A stretch of DNA of 64,000 nucleotides, taken from the NCBI GenBank assembly GCA_039602395.1, contig JBCNJP010000023.1:86993324-87057323 (forward strand), read 5' to 3'. Below, piece after piece: positions 46,801 through 58,870 of this stretch. This DNA is from Deinandra increscens subsp. villosa. Its lineage: Eukaryota; Streptophyta; Magnoliopsida; Asterales; Asteraceae. Position numbers and translations under genes: made by a program. Below the pieces are notes generated by a model that saw nothing but the letters and a program-made list of their open reading frames with translations, was not told where the DNA came from and searched no databases. Positions within the stretch are counted from its first letter, which is position 1. Every line of letters begins with the position of its first letter.

Positions 46801-47960
46801 ACCAAAACTAAACAGACCCAAAACTAACCCCAAACCAAAATTGAGTCGCACAACGGACCCAAAATTGACCCCAAAGCAAAATTGACAAAGCGACTGTCCT
46901 TAACGACAACAGAAATCAAACAACAAAACCAACTCCACGAAATCGAATCCTTACCGGGTACTCGATCTTCAGAATTCTTACGAAGCACTAGATCTTCATA
47001 AGGCTATCAACGGTGATGACGAACACGAATCTTCAGAAGGCTACGGCGATGACGATGATGAGTAATATAGTGATGACAATGATGAGTAATACGGTGATGA
47101 CGATGGTGAGTGAGTAAGATGCAAAAGTGAAAGGAAAGGAAGGATATCGCAGCCTCCCCCTTCCGTCCGATTAAACGTTCGCAACGGCAAACGGTGCACA
47201 GGGTTTGGCGGAGCAACTTAGAGAGAAGAAAATCGTCGGAGGGCTTCGGAGGACGGTGGAGAATCCGAGATCCACCGTCTTTGATGTGTGCTTGAAGAGA
47301 GAGATATGTGTGCCGTATGGTATTTTTAAAAGAGAGATGAGAAGTGTACGTGAGGGAGATGAGATGGCTTGCACCGCCACTCTCAACAAATAAAAAAAAA
47401 CATGTTTGGCTAAATAGTAAGTTTTGTGAGTACAGCTAAGCAAATTGAAATGTTTTATAATTAACAAGTGCAATGGGGTTATCCGAGCTATGCCGTGCCA
47501 TGACACCATCATCATCATCGCAACACCCTAAATGGTGCTTCTACACCTCCCCACATCATCTCCACCACAAGTTTTTTCTTTAACCCCTATTTATCTCCGA
47601 TTGTGCGGTCCCCACGTAATGATCACCCATTCTCCACCCCTGGTCCACACCACCGCACACAACGGTGATGGTATTCCTAATATCCATAAAACATTATAAA
47701 TCAAACATTTCTCATGCTATATATAATATGTGTGTTTAATAGGAAGAGGTTCAAATGAGAGGGTTTGTCAACCAGTCCACTGTTCTTTCTTCCCTATAAT
47801 AAACCCTGCAAATCAAGTAGGCACCACCTCTATACCATTTCGTTCTAACTTCTAACCCATCAGGGCCCTATTATTGAACCCCCCAAATCGGAAAAAAACA
47901 ATTTCCGATGTTCACAATAAAATATATAAGAAATTGTATCACCACCAGATTAAGGAATGC
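46801..47960. other. intergenic, simple GATGA repeats
   Basis: Contains GATGACGATGATGAGTAA-like repeats at 47025-47115. The frames at 47007-47518 are low complexity or motif-free. Confidence 0.5.
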
Positions 47961-47967
47961 ATTATGA

Positions 47968-48236
47968 TCAAGTCCCGATCGTTAACAAAGAAATATGCTC
48001 TTCTTTATTAATCAGAAAATATAACTCAAAAACTGATTACACCCCTACCATGTGCTTGGTATTTATAGGGAATTATAACTTGCTACCCAAGACATGTATT
48101 AGACTACAACTCTAATGGCTAATTATTAATTAATAATAATAATACTCTAGAGATTATCTATAACTCTCCTTAGGCAACACAAACACCTCCCAACCATCAT
48201 GGGCTCGATGGGTTGGGCTTAATCTTGATCGCAACA
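47968..48236 (-). repeat. 3' LTR of copia E
   Basis: 269 bp. The minus strand reads TGTTGCGATC...GGGACTTGA, i.e. TG...GA ends, fixed by the target duplication. Confidence 0.9.
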
Positions 48237-48796
48237 TTCACCCCCCCTAATTTCGGCATAGCCTCGAAATTAGAAAGGTCTTCCACTCCTAGCATATCTC
48301 GCATCTCCTTTAGCTTGATTCTTGCTAGCGCCTTGGTTAGAATGTCGGCCCTTTGTTGAGTCCCCGGAATATGTTCTATTTCCACTTGACCCCTTTCAAC
48401 ACATTCACGAATAAAGTGATATCTTGTGCTAATATGTTTATTTTTCCCATGAAACACCGGATTTTTCATAAGGGAAATTGCCGATTTATTGTCCACCAAA
48501 ATTTTCACCATTTGCTCCTTTGTACCCGTGACTTCACCTAGCAAACCTTGCAACCAAATTGCTTGTTGCGCCGTTGCCGTGGCCGCCATGAACTCGGCTT
48601 CACAAGATGAAAGAGCCACGGTGTTTTGTTTTTGTGAACACCATGAGATGGGTGAATTTCCAAGATAGAAAACGTATCCGGTAGTGCTCTTTCCATCTTC
48701 TTTACCCACATTGTGGCTACTATCACTATAGCCCACCAACTTTTTCGTTCTTGGATCATACATACGAGAGGCTTTGGAACCCGGCTCGGGTCCCAA
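48197..48796 (-). pseudogene. copia E integrase tail fused to RNase H
   Basis: 199 codons. The first about 15 residues (PGSKASRMYDPRTKK) are the end of the integrase/linker region. They run in frame straight into LVGYSDSSHNVGKEDGKSTT, the start of the RNase H domain, followed by SSCEAEFMAA, VDNKSAISL, KNKHISTRYHFI and the usual LTKAL ending. The whole RT domain normally lying between them is missing. Confidence 0.9.
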
Positions 48797-48895
48797 GGTA
48801 GACTAACTTCCGTGAGCGGTCATCTAATTTTTTTAAGTGCACCCCATCGACTTTGGTAAAACCGATGCACCCAAAAAATCTTTAGATGGCCTAAG

Positions 48896-50431
48896 TTAGG
48901 CTTCCGTCCCGTGAACACCTCGTAGGGAGTCTTCTCTTTTAGACGCCCGGGTTGAGACACGATTTATTATGAAAGTTGCGTGTCTAACCCCTTCACCCCA
49001 CATATAGTTTGGAACATTCTTCGCCTTCATTATGCTTCTCGTCATCTCGATCAAAGTACGGTTACGCCGCTCCACTACACCGTTTTGTTGTGGTGTATAA
49101 GGGGCGGTTAGATGTCTTTTAATTCCTTCGTCTTCACAAAATCTAGTGAATTCGTTGGAAGTAAATTCACCGCCTCTATCCGTACGGAATGTATGAATCT
49201 TTTTACCCGTATCTTTCTCGGCCGATGCTTTGAACCGTTTAAAAACTTCAAAAGCTTCGTCTTTACCCTTCAAAAGATAAGTCCACATATAACGAGTAAA
49301 ATCATCAATAATAACAAAAATATACCTATTGCCGGCTATTGTCGAAGGCGTGATGGGTCCACATAAATCTCCATGGAGTAACTCGAGTACCCGACTTGCT
49401 CGAAAAGATGTTGCAACCGGAAACGGCAATCTTGCTTGTTTTCCGACTAGACATGCTTCACATATTTTATTATTTTTCTTTAGATGAGGTAGCCCGATCA
49501 CCATATCCTTCTTCACCATGTATCTAACTTGATCGAAGTTCAAGTGGCCTAGTCTCGCATGCCACACCCACTCCGGTTCCTTTAGACTTGCATGAAGACA
49601 TGTAGGTGTTCCAATCTTTAGTTTAATTTTATATAACCGGTTCTCGGCCCTTGTCACCTTCCACACGAGTTTGCCCGCCGGATCATGCATGGTCAAAAAC
49701 TCGTTCTTAAGGCGAATATCATAGCCACATTCGGTTGCTTGGCCCAAACTAAAGATGTTGCTTTTTAATTCGGGGATGTAGAAAATTTCGGTCAACATTC
49801 TTTGTTCTCCGGTCTCGTCTTCAAGTAATATAGATCCCTTGCCTTTTATTTTCACGAAGGAATCATCCCCGAATCTGACTCTTCCGGTAACATGCTCGTT
49901 GAGTTCCGAAAACATATCTTTATTTCCCGTCATGTGATTTGATGCTCCGTTGTCGAGGTACCACATATCTTTCGAACTTGACTTGAATTTTCTTGGAAAT
50001 ACCGATTCTTCATTTAAGAAAACCGCTTCTTGCTCGCAACGAGCCATGTATAATGATGGATCTACTTCATCTTCCTCGGCAAGGTGAGCTCGTTGGTTCT
50101 TGTTCTTTCGGAGTGGACAACTTGAAGCGTAATGCCCCCATTCATCACAACGGAAACATTGTACTTTCGATTTGTCTTTGCCCCCCTTCGGTTGATTCTT
50201 CGGTTCCCCCTTTTTCAAGTCTTTTTTCTCGTGGCTCGAACTCTCGACTCCTCGGCCTTTTCCTTTCCCGTTAGAGTTTCCTTGGTTGCGATTTTTCCCT
50301 TGGTCCTTGCCTTTCTTGTACGATGATTCTGCCTTGCTATACATGAGTTTGTTAGCTTCTTGCGCCGCATATGAGTTCTTGGTGCGTTCCTCGAATGCTT
50401 TCAATCGGCCGACTGCTTCTTGAAACATCAT
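48896..50431 (-). pseudogene. pol: copia E gag C-terminus, protease, integrase
   Basis: 511 codons open from an internal Met. CCHC knuckle at residues 92-105 (CFRCDEWGHYASSC). Protease region with LDNGAS at about 159-164, where the usual DSG triad is DNG. GAG-pre-integrase (WHARLGHLNFDQ, CEACLVGKQ). Integrase core with D (LHGDLCG), D (FRTDRGGEF) and E (QNGVVERRNRT). It ends in a short frame-shifted tail near 48900; integrase C-terminal sequence continues in another frame into the next entry. Confidence 0.9.
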
Positions 50432-50483
50432 CTTGTTTACATCCGCGAATTGCTCTATCGCTGCAACAATAGGAATAAACTTA

Positions 50484-50906
50484 TCAAGAACAGAACCAAG
50501 AAAATTTTTTGACTACCTTCTTGTCATCATAAACAGCTCCAAGGGTGTTTGCTTTCGACACAAGTTTGCTCATTCTTGACGCGTAATCATCTATGTTTTC
50601 ATCCGTCTTCATCCGCAAGGCCTCGAACTCGCTATCCAAAGTTTGTATCCTAGCATCCCTCACTCGTTCCACACCGACATACCGGGTTTTTAACGCTTGC
50701 CAAATCTCTTTAGCAGTCCCGAGATGTGCGACTTGGAGTATGAGTTCTTCGGGTATTGCTTGTAGGAGGAGGGCGATGGCCATATGATCTTGCTTCGGTT
50801 CGGCCTTCTCCGTTGTAGACGTGTCGATCGCATCGAGTATTCCATGAACTCGGAATACGGCTTCAATGCGAACCGCCCACGTAGTGTAATTGATCGAGTT
50901 GAGCAT
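50484..50906 (-). pseudogene. gag: copia E gag N-terminal part
   Basis: Gag (UBN2 type): MLNSINYTTWAVRIEAVFRV, EIWQALKTRYVG, LDSEFEALRMKTDENIDDYA. The frame ends at 50484 through a shift near 50510, just before FLGSVLDKF-like sequence that continues into the next frame. Residues upstream of the Met at 50906 are in another frame, so the original start is probably damaged. Confidence 0.85.
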
Positions 50907-51249
50907 CGGGCATTGGAGAGCGGTGATGCCGTGTTCATTCTTTCACCGATCCGCTACTACCCGCCTTGTCTCCCATCTTGTGTTTGCTCAGAAAAAACCG
51001 ATCGTTGGTTCTTGATCGAGATCTCCAAGCGGGATCGTCACTTTTATTTTGTCAATCGCAGGTTCTTGATTGAAACAAAATTCTATGCGGCTCCTATTTC
51101 TCGTTGCTTAATATCTTCCAAGAAAGAACAGAACTTCTTTTATTTATGTCGCTGGGTTCTTGACAAATATAACAAAAGCTTCTTCGATTTTCTTGTAGGC
51201 TAAGGCAAACGAATGTTGTTTCTGGTTATATAAATCGGGGACCCTGAAT

Positions 51250-51261
51250 GCTCTGATACCA
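51250..51261 (-). promoter_or_regulatory. primer-binding site of copia E
   Basis: The minus strand reads TGGTATCAGAGC two bases inside the LTR. Confidence 0.9.
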
Positions 51262-51263
51262 AT

Positions 51264-51532
51264 TCAAGTCCCGATCGTTAACAAAGAAATATGCTCTTCT
51301 TTATTAATCAGAAAATATAACTCAAAAACTGATTACACCCCTACCATGTGCTTGGTATTTATAGGGAATTATAACTTGCTACCCAAGACATGTATTAGAC
51401 TACAACTCTAATGGCTAATTATTAATTAATAATAATAATACTCTAGAGATTATCTAAAACTCTCCTTAGGCAACACAAACACCTCCCAACCATCATGGGC
51501 TCGATGGGTTGGGCTTAATCTTGACCGCAACA
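51264..51532 (-). repeat. 5' LTR of copia E
   Basis: 269 bp, differing from the 3' LTR at two positions noted by eye (CTATAACTC/CTAAAACTC and TTGATCGC/TTGACCGC). Confidence 0.9.
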
Positions 51533-51537
51533 TATGA

Positions 51538-52100
51538 ATCTCTGAATCAGTACTTTCAATATCTCAATCCTCAAATACAATAAAAACGATGAGATACTGA
51601 ACCGATGAACTCACTCACTTGAACTCAAAAGGGGAAATTGGATTGCCTGAATCGGCGGTGGTGGTTCGATTTGCTTGAAGTTCATCTTTTCCGACTCAGT
51701 CGCCCCTGCGCCGGTAAATCCACCCTCATTTTTCCGACTCAGTCGGTGTTGATTGAAGAACGCCGCATATGAAAATCGATTCATCACATCGATGCAGCGG
51801 AGGAACGAATTGTAACGAAGAGATTGAGGCAAAAACTCCGGCAGGAGTAAACTGATAACTCAGAACGGAAATCAAGAAACAGTGGTGGTGGGTCATGATT
51901 TTGTTACCGATTGAAGAAGATTGGGTTTGCAATTTGACCAGTGGCAACGCTGGTGCAGAGAGGTGGTGGCAGTGATCTAGTGGTTGGACGTGTTAGCGGT
52001 GGCTGGTGGTGGCTTAGATCCTGCCGGAAATGAGGTTTACAGAAGAATGAGCAATGGTTAGGGTTTTCTTGAGAAAGATAGTTTTTTTTTAATGTTTTTT
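51538..52100. other. intergenic, nothing recognised
   Basis: Short frames only; TTTCCGACTCAGTCG occurs twice (51688 and 51732). Confidence 0.5.
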
Positions 52101-52106
52101 AAATAG

Positions 52107-52947
52107 GAAAAATGGATTTTAATAATACAAGTTTTGCCTTGTTGGCGGATAATAATATGAGTTTCGAAATTTCCTCACAATAATACGAGTTTTGTAGGTA
52201 TTGGATTGTAATGATACACTGTTAGTTTTTACTAACGGTGTTAGTGGTTTGCTGAGGTGGCATACTATATGTTTCTTTTAATAAAATAATTAAAATAGAG
52301 GGTCTGTTTATGTAATTTCTATACATCAATAAAAAAAAGTTAGAAAAAATAAGAAAAGAAGAAGAACGGGGACCGGCTACCACACACGCACACACCTCCC
52401 GTTCTCCGGCCACCGGCTACCTACGAACCACCGGCTACCTCTGGCGCTGTCACTGGACAACACGGCGGTGCAACTAATCTGTCATCAAAAGACCCCATCA
52501 GAAAGGGACTCCGTTAGTCCCTTGCCGCCGCCGATGCAACTAATCTCAGCCGGTGGAGGACACGGATCCGATTCGACACCGGTGGGGTGTCCGATTCGGT
52601 GGATAGTGACGGTGAGACTAAGTTTTGTGGCCGATTGGTGTAGGCAGGTAGATGTAAATCTAATTAACAGAATTGGTAAATTAGGGGTTTTCTTGTGTGT
52701 TCGTAGTTTGGATTTTAATGAAATTGTATATGGTTTCTAGCAATTCAATCTTGACTGGGTGATATGATATGATGGATCGAAGGTTCAATGGATTGATAGT
52801 TTTTGACAGTGGTGGTGGAGGTCGCCGGCAAGGAGAAGAAAGGGGAGTTCCAGCTCCACCTTAACCGCTAACAACGGTCGTTGCTATTGCTTCGGGCACC
52901 CGCGCCGCTGATGGGCCTGCACCCTGCACCCATTTCTAGGGCTCGAC
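52107..52947. mobile_element. MULE-like TIR element, left arm; right side in gap
   Basis: Begins GGAAAAATGGATTTTAATAA, with ACTGTTAGTTTTTACTAACGG and GTGGCATA. This is the same layout of arm motifs as the elements at 17020 and 59584. GC-rich interior (52360-52640) without a recognised gene. Confidence 0.5.
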
Positions 52948-53447
52948 NNNNNNNNNNNNNNNNNNNNNNNNNNNNNNNNNNNNNNNNNNNNNNNNNNNNN
53001 NNNNNNNNNNNNNNNNNNNNNNNNNNNNNNNNNNNNNNNNNNNNNNNNNNNNNNNNNNNNNNNNNNNNNNNNNNNNNNNNNNNNNNNNNNNNNNNNNNNN
53101 NNNNNNNNNNNNNNNNNNNNNNNNNNNNNNNNNNNNNNNNNNNNNNNNNNNNNNNNNNNNNNNNNNNNNNNNNNNNNNNNNNNNNNNNNNNNNNNNNNNN
53201 NNNNNNNNNNNNNNNNNNNNNNNNNNNNNNNNNNNNNNNNNNNNNNNNNNNNNNNNNNNNNNNNNNNNNNNNNNNNNNNNNNNNNNNNNNNNNNNNNNNN
53301 NNNNNNNNNNNNNNNNNNNNNNNNNNNNNNNNNNNNNNNNNNNNNNNNNNNNNNNNNNNNNNNNNNNNNNNNNNNNNNNNNNNNNNNNNNNNNNNNNNNN
53401 NNNNNNNNNNNNNNNNNNNNNNNNNNNNNNNNNNNNNNNNNNNNNNN
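52948..53447. other. assembly gap (500 N)
   Basis: Exactly 500 undetermined bases. Confidence 1.
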
Positions 53448-53602
53448 GAAAGTTTTCACACTCAACAACAATTGATAGTTCATTATTATACATCAATATT
53501 CTGTAACCACCCCAAATATATAGACGATCATACACTCGAATAACCAAGAATTTAGAAAAGAAAAAAAAAAACCAAGATTTAAAGCAAAAAATTTGAAAAA
53601 TA

Positions 53603-55864
53603 TCACACAAATCTGTTAAATGGCTTCCTCCCAAATGCAGCTGGCATAGAAATGGTTGAATCCATGCTCAAATCCCCAATTGACCCTGGAGATTTATGTT
53701 TCTTCAACACCATCTCCGGCTGCAATGTGGTACTAGAATCCTTGCTCGAAGGCTTCTTGTTCCACTTAAACGACGACCCAATGTTCTGCGTTAACGGGAA
53801 CGAAAACCTCCGTTTTGACGTCTCGCTAGCCGCACTACTCGGGGCCCGGTCTTTCGGATTACTCGTTGGTCTCGCTTTAGCTTTAGCCGAAACAGTAGGA
53901 CTCATGTAGTTCGGGACCGAAAACGGCGGGCAGCTCATTAGACTATCGTCGTCTTTCAACGGGTACGGTGAGCCAGCTACGCTTCCTTTTCCTTTTCGTG
54001 TGTAGTGTTTCATTAAGTTCGGGGTTGATGACGGTGGGGTTTGTGTCGGAGTCATTAGCGGTCGAGCCCGGGATTTTGATGATTTCGGTGTCGGTGTGCC
54101 GAGGTTTTCGAAGGAGAAATCGGTGTGTTTGTGGATGCTGGATTGAGGACGTGGACTCGTGTTGGGACCGAGAGCTGAGCGTGGTGGAGTGGGAGTGTAT
54201 ACGGGGTTTTTGGTGGGTTCGTCGGAGGGAAGTTGGCGGTCTAACCAGTTCCACCACCATGGGTATCCACCGGAATGGATTTGCGGCATAGAGGTTTGAG
54301 CGGATTTTGGTGTCGATTTCCATAACTAAACATGAAAACTGTGTTAAAAGATTTGTACATTTTAAGGATCGAAAGATTACGCTTTGAGATCACCTGGCGG
54401 GAGTATGCATAGGCCATCGCTCGCTCTCTCTTGATCACCGCCTCCATTTTTCGTTGTAGTCTCGCTTCTCGTTCTTCTTTCGTTATCACGCTATCATCCC
54501 AGTGTTCATCACCTATTTGAAGCTGCATAATGGGTTGGGTAACAGTTCAGAAATCAGATAAACTATGGACATATGGACCATATGGTATGGAGGGGATGCC
54601 AATGGAAAGGGATCTTACTAGGTTACCGAAGGTCGGTTTGCCAAGTGAACTCTCGGCTTCTTTGTCGTTTTTATACGTCTGGCGTTCAAGTGCTTCGTTT
54701 TCCAACATTTGGATTCTTCGCGATTGAATTTGAGTTTGGACTCTCACCAGCAGTTGCATCTGTTTCATGGCGTTCACAGTTTGTCGCTTCACATTTTGGC
54801 CTTTTACAACTCCTTGAAGCCGAACAAGACCCCTCAAAGCTCGGTAACTCTTCCTCGCCTATACAATGTACTCAACCATTTACACCCATAAAAGTGAAAC
54901 TGTCTGACAGATAACTAGGGGGTGTAAACGAGCTGAGCCAAACTCAAACTCAAGCTCAAGCTCAATCTCGACTCGTTAGCTTAATAGAGCTTGAGCTCGG
55001 ATTGTTTTGAGCTTTTAGTGAGCCGCTCTTGAGTAGCTTTTAGCGAGCCGATCTCGAGCAGCCAAACTCGAGCTCGGCTCATTTCAAGCTTCTAGTGAGC
55101 GGCTCGACTTGTTTACACCCCTACGAATAACCAACTACCAACTAAAAAACTTACCATATAACCTCTATATGCTGCCTGAATAATGGTGGCAGAACGGTGG
55201 TGGTGACGAAGAGTTGGCTCCGGTCTACAACTGATCTCTGCGTGCTTATGAACAACTCTAGGAGGGGAACTTTTAGGGGAAACCGCCCTAGGAGAAGGTA
55301 CCCTAGGAGAAGCGGCTCGATGAGAAGGTACCCTAGGAGAAGCGGCTCGATGAGAAGTGACCCTAGGAGAGGCAGGCTTGCTGGACAACAAAGGTAGTGG
55401 GGTCGTTGGTTGCTCGACATGTGTAGGATGATCGATAAACAATAACTGCTGATCAACTTCCCCCAAGATTTTCTCGATGCTGCTCGGCTCTCTAAATAGA
55501 GGTATGAATGATCTGCTTTCTCCATGTTTTAATCTTCCTCGTCCCTTCTTTTCGTTGGAACTTTTCTTCTCGGTTTCCTTTTCCTGTGACCGGGCCAATC
55601 ATTATGATCAAGAAAACTAGAAAATGAACCAAAATCTCACCTTTTTTAAGGTGCCAATGATGTTTTCATCTGTTTTGTTCTACATTTGTTTCAACTACTT
55701 TACTGATGACAATTTGGTGATCAAAGATACATACAAAAATCCCACAAGCGAAAAGTCGAAAACTATAACTTTTGAATCGATTTACTTACATTTGGTAGCT
55801 TGTCTTTTGAGTTGGGTGTAAAAACCTTCTTGATTGCAGAAAACCAACTCCCTTTTCTCCCCAT
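53603..55864 (-). CDS. IQD14: IQ-domain protein, IQD13/IQD14-like calmodulin-binding scaffold
   Basis: IQD proteins bind calmodulin and associate with microtubules or membranes. Coding exons 55864-55790, 55583-55155, 54858-54619, 54522-54394, 54325-53603 join in frame to 531 aa. It starts MGRKGSWFSAIKKVFTPNSK, as in the IQD13/14 clade. A Pro/Ser-rich repeat (ASPRVPSHRA) fills residues about 95-130. The IQ67 domain spans about 155-221 (ATIIQAAYRGYM then ARKSYRALRGLVRLQ) and is split by the family's conserved intron at its usual place. A DUF4005-type motif (SVPNYMSPTVSAKAKA) lies in the last exon, and the C-terminus is FGRKPFNRFV. A 5' UTR exon at about 56285-56440 and a UTR piece 55865-55879 precede the ATG. 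No frame damage; likely functional. The symbol denotes the closest clade, not proven orthology. Confidence 0.93.
54916..55123. mobile_element. hAT-like MITE in the second coding intron of the IQD gene
   Basis: Ends TAGGGGGTGTAAACGAGC and the complement of TAGGGGTGTAAACAAG. Flanks CAGATAAC and CGAATAAC are an imperfect 8-bp duplication. The interior is full of GAGCTCGAGC-like words. It lies between, and does not touch, the splice sites at 54859 and 55154. Confidence 0.8.
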
Positions 55865-56351
55865 GTGATCCTTACATTACTGTTTCACATTGCAAAGGAG
55901 TTGAACTCATAAACAAAAGGCAAAACACAAAAACCGAATAAAGATCATCGAAAAAATATGAAAAAAAGACAGAGTTTGTGAATTTCTGGAAGATCAACAA
56001 AGTATCTAAATCAACAAATCCATGGCTGATCATTTGCAGCAGAACAATTGAAAGAAAACAGAGGAATTACCACACTCACAGAAGCCATATTTACAAAAAA
56101 AAGAAAATCATAAATTGTTCTAAACCCTATTGGGGAATTTCAACAAACACCTTATCTGCATCACATCTTCAACACACAATATCCATCATTCAAAGGGTTA
56201 TAAATCATCAAAATTACAACCCAATTTCCTAAATTAGAACACACATGCAATTCCAGAAAACAGAACAGAAAATCACAATCATACCTTAAACATAATAATA
56301 AAACCCCTCTGAGATTTCCAGAAACCCTTTTCAGAATCCAAAGCTGCTTCA

Positions 56352-56418
56352 AACAATATCCTCTCTCTCTCTAGGTTTTCACACACACAACAAAAGAGAG
56401 AGAGAGAGAGAGAGAGGA
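56352..56418 (-). repeat. (CT)n/(GA)n tracts in the IQD 5' UTR region
   Basis: CTCTCTCTCTCT at about 56360 and a GA run at 56396-56416, on the transcribed side of the presumed first exon. Such tracts are common in plant leaders and core promoters. Confidence 0.7.
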
Positions 56419-56449
56419 AGAAAGTAAGAAATTTGAATTGGGTTTATAA

Positions 56450-57890
56450 TTTCTCGAGTGAAAACTGATAATGAATATGAAGAACAAATGTGACAACTTT
56501 ATTGTCCCCCCATCACCTTTCACCTTTATGACTTTATAATCAAGAATAATATTTACTTAATTCAGACACGAATGCTTTCTTCTAAGGTTTAAATAATTGA
56601 AAACGAAGGTTGATATGGCCGCTTACCCACTTGATTTGTGAACCTGCCGTGCTGCCAACTTCAACTAACTTTACTTATATCGGAAGAATATTTAAAGCGC
56701 TAATTGGTTTTGATTATTATCATTAACAATTATGTCTTCAAAAATGATGATTCTATCTGGATTCGACTTTTCAGGTGGTCCCTTGTTGCTTTTATTATTG
56801 ACCGCGGCGGCGCGTGGAGGTTGGAACCACCGCTGGTGACCGCCGTGAACGAATTCATTTCACGGCGACTATGGTGTTCAATGTTCACGTACTTCTTGCT
56901 TTTAATAGTTAGATATGTTTGACGCTCTATTTTATAAAATAAAATCACATAAATAAAATTTTATTTAATGGTGGTGTAATAGATTTCAATTTTTAGTATT
57001 TTTTAAAAGCAGATTTATTATAGGGAATAAAGGAAAACACATATTAATATCGGTTAATAGACAATACCTGAAATTATCTTTAGTGGACACGTAATAGTTT
57101 GATATTTTGTTATACATGGTTCATGTTTGTTTTAACATAGTACGTATATCACGTGTAGTTATATAATAATATGAATATCTTTGTTTACCTGACATTGTAT
57201 CCCTTATTCAACTCGTGTAAGTACACGGATCACTAGCCTAGTTAATTGATATAAAGTTAAGCCATTGACATAATTATCCTAATACAATGCCTGAATTAGA
57301 GATAGTAATCATATACATAATTAATCCAAAATAATATCTCAAATACCTAAGTTTCGAATAACTATATTTTTAACAAGATACAAGATCCAAATGATTAAGT
57401 TTTTTTTCTTCATAAAATTAACAAACGTAAATGAACATGTTACGGAATGTAAATAAACGAACACATTATCGAATGTTCACGAATATAATTGAATGCACGC
57501 AACATGCGTCCATGTTCGTTCATTTAATTAACCAAATGAAATTTCTTGTTTGTGTTCTTTCATCTATTAAACAAACGAATGGAAATAAACTTTCAGTCAA
57601 ACAGTTTATTATAAGGGAGACTTAAACTCAAGACATCTCATTTACTATGTTTTTAAGTACCTCCACCTAGCCAATCAGTAATATATGATGATATCCCTCA
57701 AGCCCATGTTAAATATTTCTCTTTCTACGTCTACATATTAGTGTTTATTGTGATTCTAAAGGAAAACTCATTTTATATTAAACATGTTATATATCATGAG
57801 AAATTTTTGATATATAATGCTTTAATAACAAATTTCAAATGAATTAATAAAATGCACAAAGGAGAAAATAAAGAGAGAGAAAACACTTAA
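56450..57890. other. intergenic upstream of the IQD gene, nothing recognised
   Basis: Probably includes the IQD promoter. AT-rich; no gene. A weak tRNA-like stretch on the minus strand near 57615-57685 is not claimed. Confidence 0.5.
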
Positions 57891-57899
57891 GTGGCGTTT

Positions 57900-58197
57900 G
57901 ATTTGTGAAATTTAATGAAATTGGAATTGTAAAGTTTTTCTTCGAAGGTTGTGCTTAGTTTGGTTATGGATAAATTTAAATTGAAATGAATACATTTAAC
58001 CAATGGAATTTGAGGCCGTGTAACTTTCCTTCATTAAAGTGGAGGATTTCTAAGGAATGTTAAAATAATATTAAATTTCTTTGATTAAAGAAATTCATTG
58101 TTTTTCAAATTTTTTTGTTACCCAATCAAGAACAATTTTGAAAGGAAAAAAAAATATCAATTTCAATTCCATTGAATTCCACAAACCAAACACCACA
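57900..58197. mobile_element. Tourist-like (PIF/Harbinger) MITE 1
   Basis: 298 bp with ends AGTGGCGTTTGATTTGTG and, inverted, TGTGGTGTTTGGTTTGTG, flanked by TTA (57897-57899, 58198-58200). Confidence 0.75.
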
Positions 58198-58200
58198 TTA

Positions 58201-58500
58201 GGGGCATTTGGTTCGTAAAATGTAATGGAATTGGAATAACAATGTTTTTCTTTAGAGTTGTGCTTAGTTGGGTAACGAAAAATTTGAAATACAATAAAAT
58301 CCTTTAATCAATGACATTTAGTAGTATTTTAACATACCTTAGAAATCCATTCTTACAGAAGGAAAATTACATGACCTCAAATTTCATTTATTAAAGGGAT
58401 TCATTCTAATTTAAATTTATCCATAACCCAACGAAGTACAACTTTAGAAGGAACACTTTGCAATTCCAATTGCATTACATTTCACTAACCAAACGTCCTC
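58201..58500. mobile_element. Tourist-like (PIF/Harbinger) MITE 2
   Basis: 300 bp with ends GGGGCATTTGGTTCGTAAAA and the inverted GAGGACGTTTGGTTAGTG, flanked by TTA (58198-58200, 58501-58503). It abuts MITE 1 and shares the middle TTA. Confidence 0.75.
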
Positions 58501-58870
58501 TTATTACTTGATTTGGATTGGTTTTAATAGTTGCAGAATAATGATTGAGATCTAGGATTGTTTTCAAGGAAAATCACCACAATAGCCTTCGACCACCCTC
58601 TAATCACCACAATAGTCGTTGACTTCACTTTTTACCACAATAACCCAGCCAATGAAAGCTTGCCACCTCATTATTTTGGTCAAATTTGCGCCGGATACAC
58701 ACTCTATTTATGGATATTTCGCGCCACATATTAAAATTTCGCGATTATCTTACTTAGCGCCATGCACTCACGCTATATAAAGGATTTCGCGCGCGTTTAA
58801 AAAAATAATAATAAAAATTAAATGAAATAAAATTCAGCCTTTTTTTTCTTTTTAATATTTTAAGTTATAA

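Larger units (their letters stand above)
47968..51532 (-). mobile_element. Ty1/copia element E, complete ends, RT deleted
   Basis: Two 269-bp LTRs with only two substitutions seen between them, target duplication TATGA at 47963-47967 and 51533-51537, primer-binding site 51250-51261, and a purine tract next to 48237. At 3.57 kb it is short because the reverse transcriptase is absent. Young by LTR similarity and non-autonomous. Confidence 0.95.

Noticed and set aside
47007..47518. His-rich and other minus-strand frames
   Set aside because: The first is a translated GATGA microsatellite; the second has no motif, no splice context and no recognisable homology.
53652..54291. Several plus-strand frames opposite the last IQD exon
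   Set aside because: Antisense shadows of a GC-rich coding exon with a complete, conserved protein on the other strand.
55197..55397. Arginine-rich plus-strand frame
   Set aside because: Antisense of the Pro/Ser-rich repeat in IQD exon 2.
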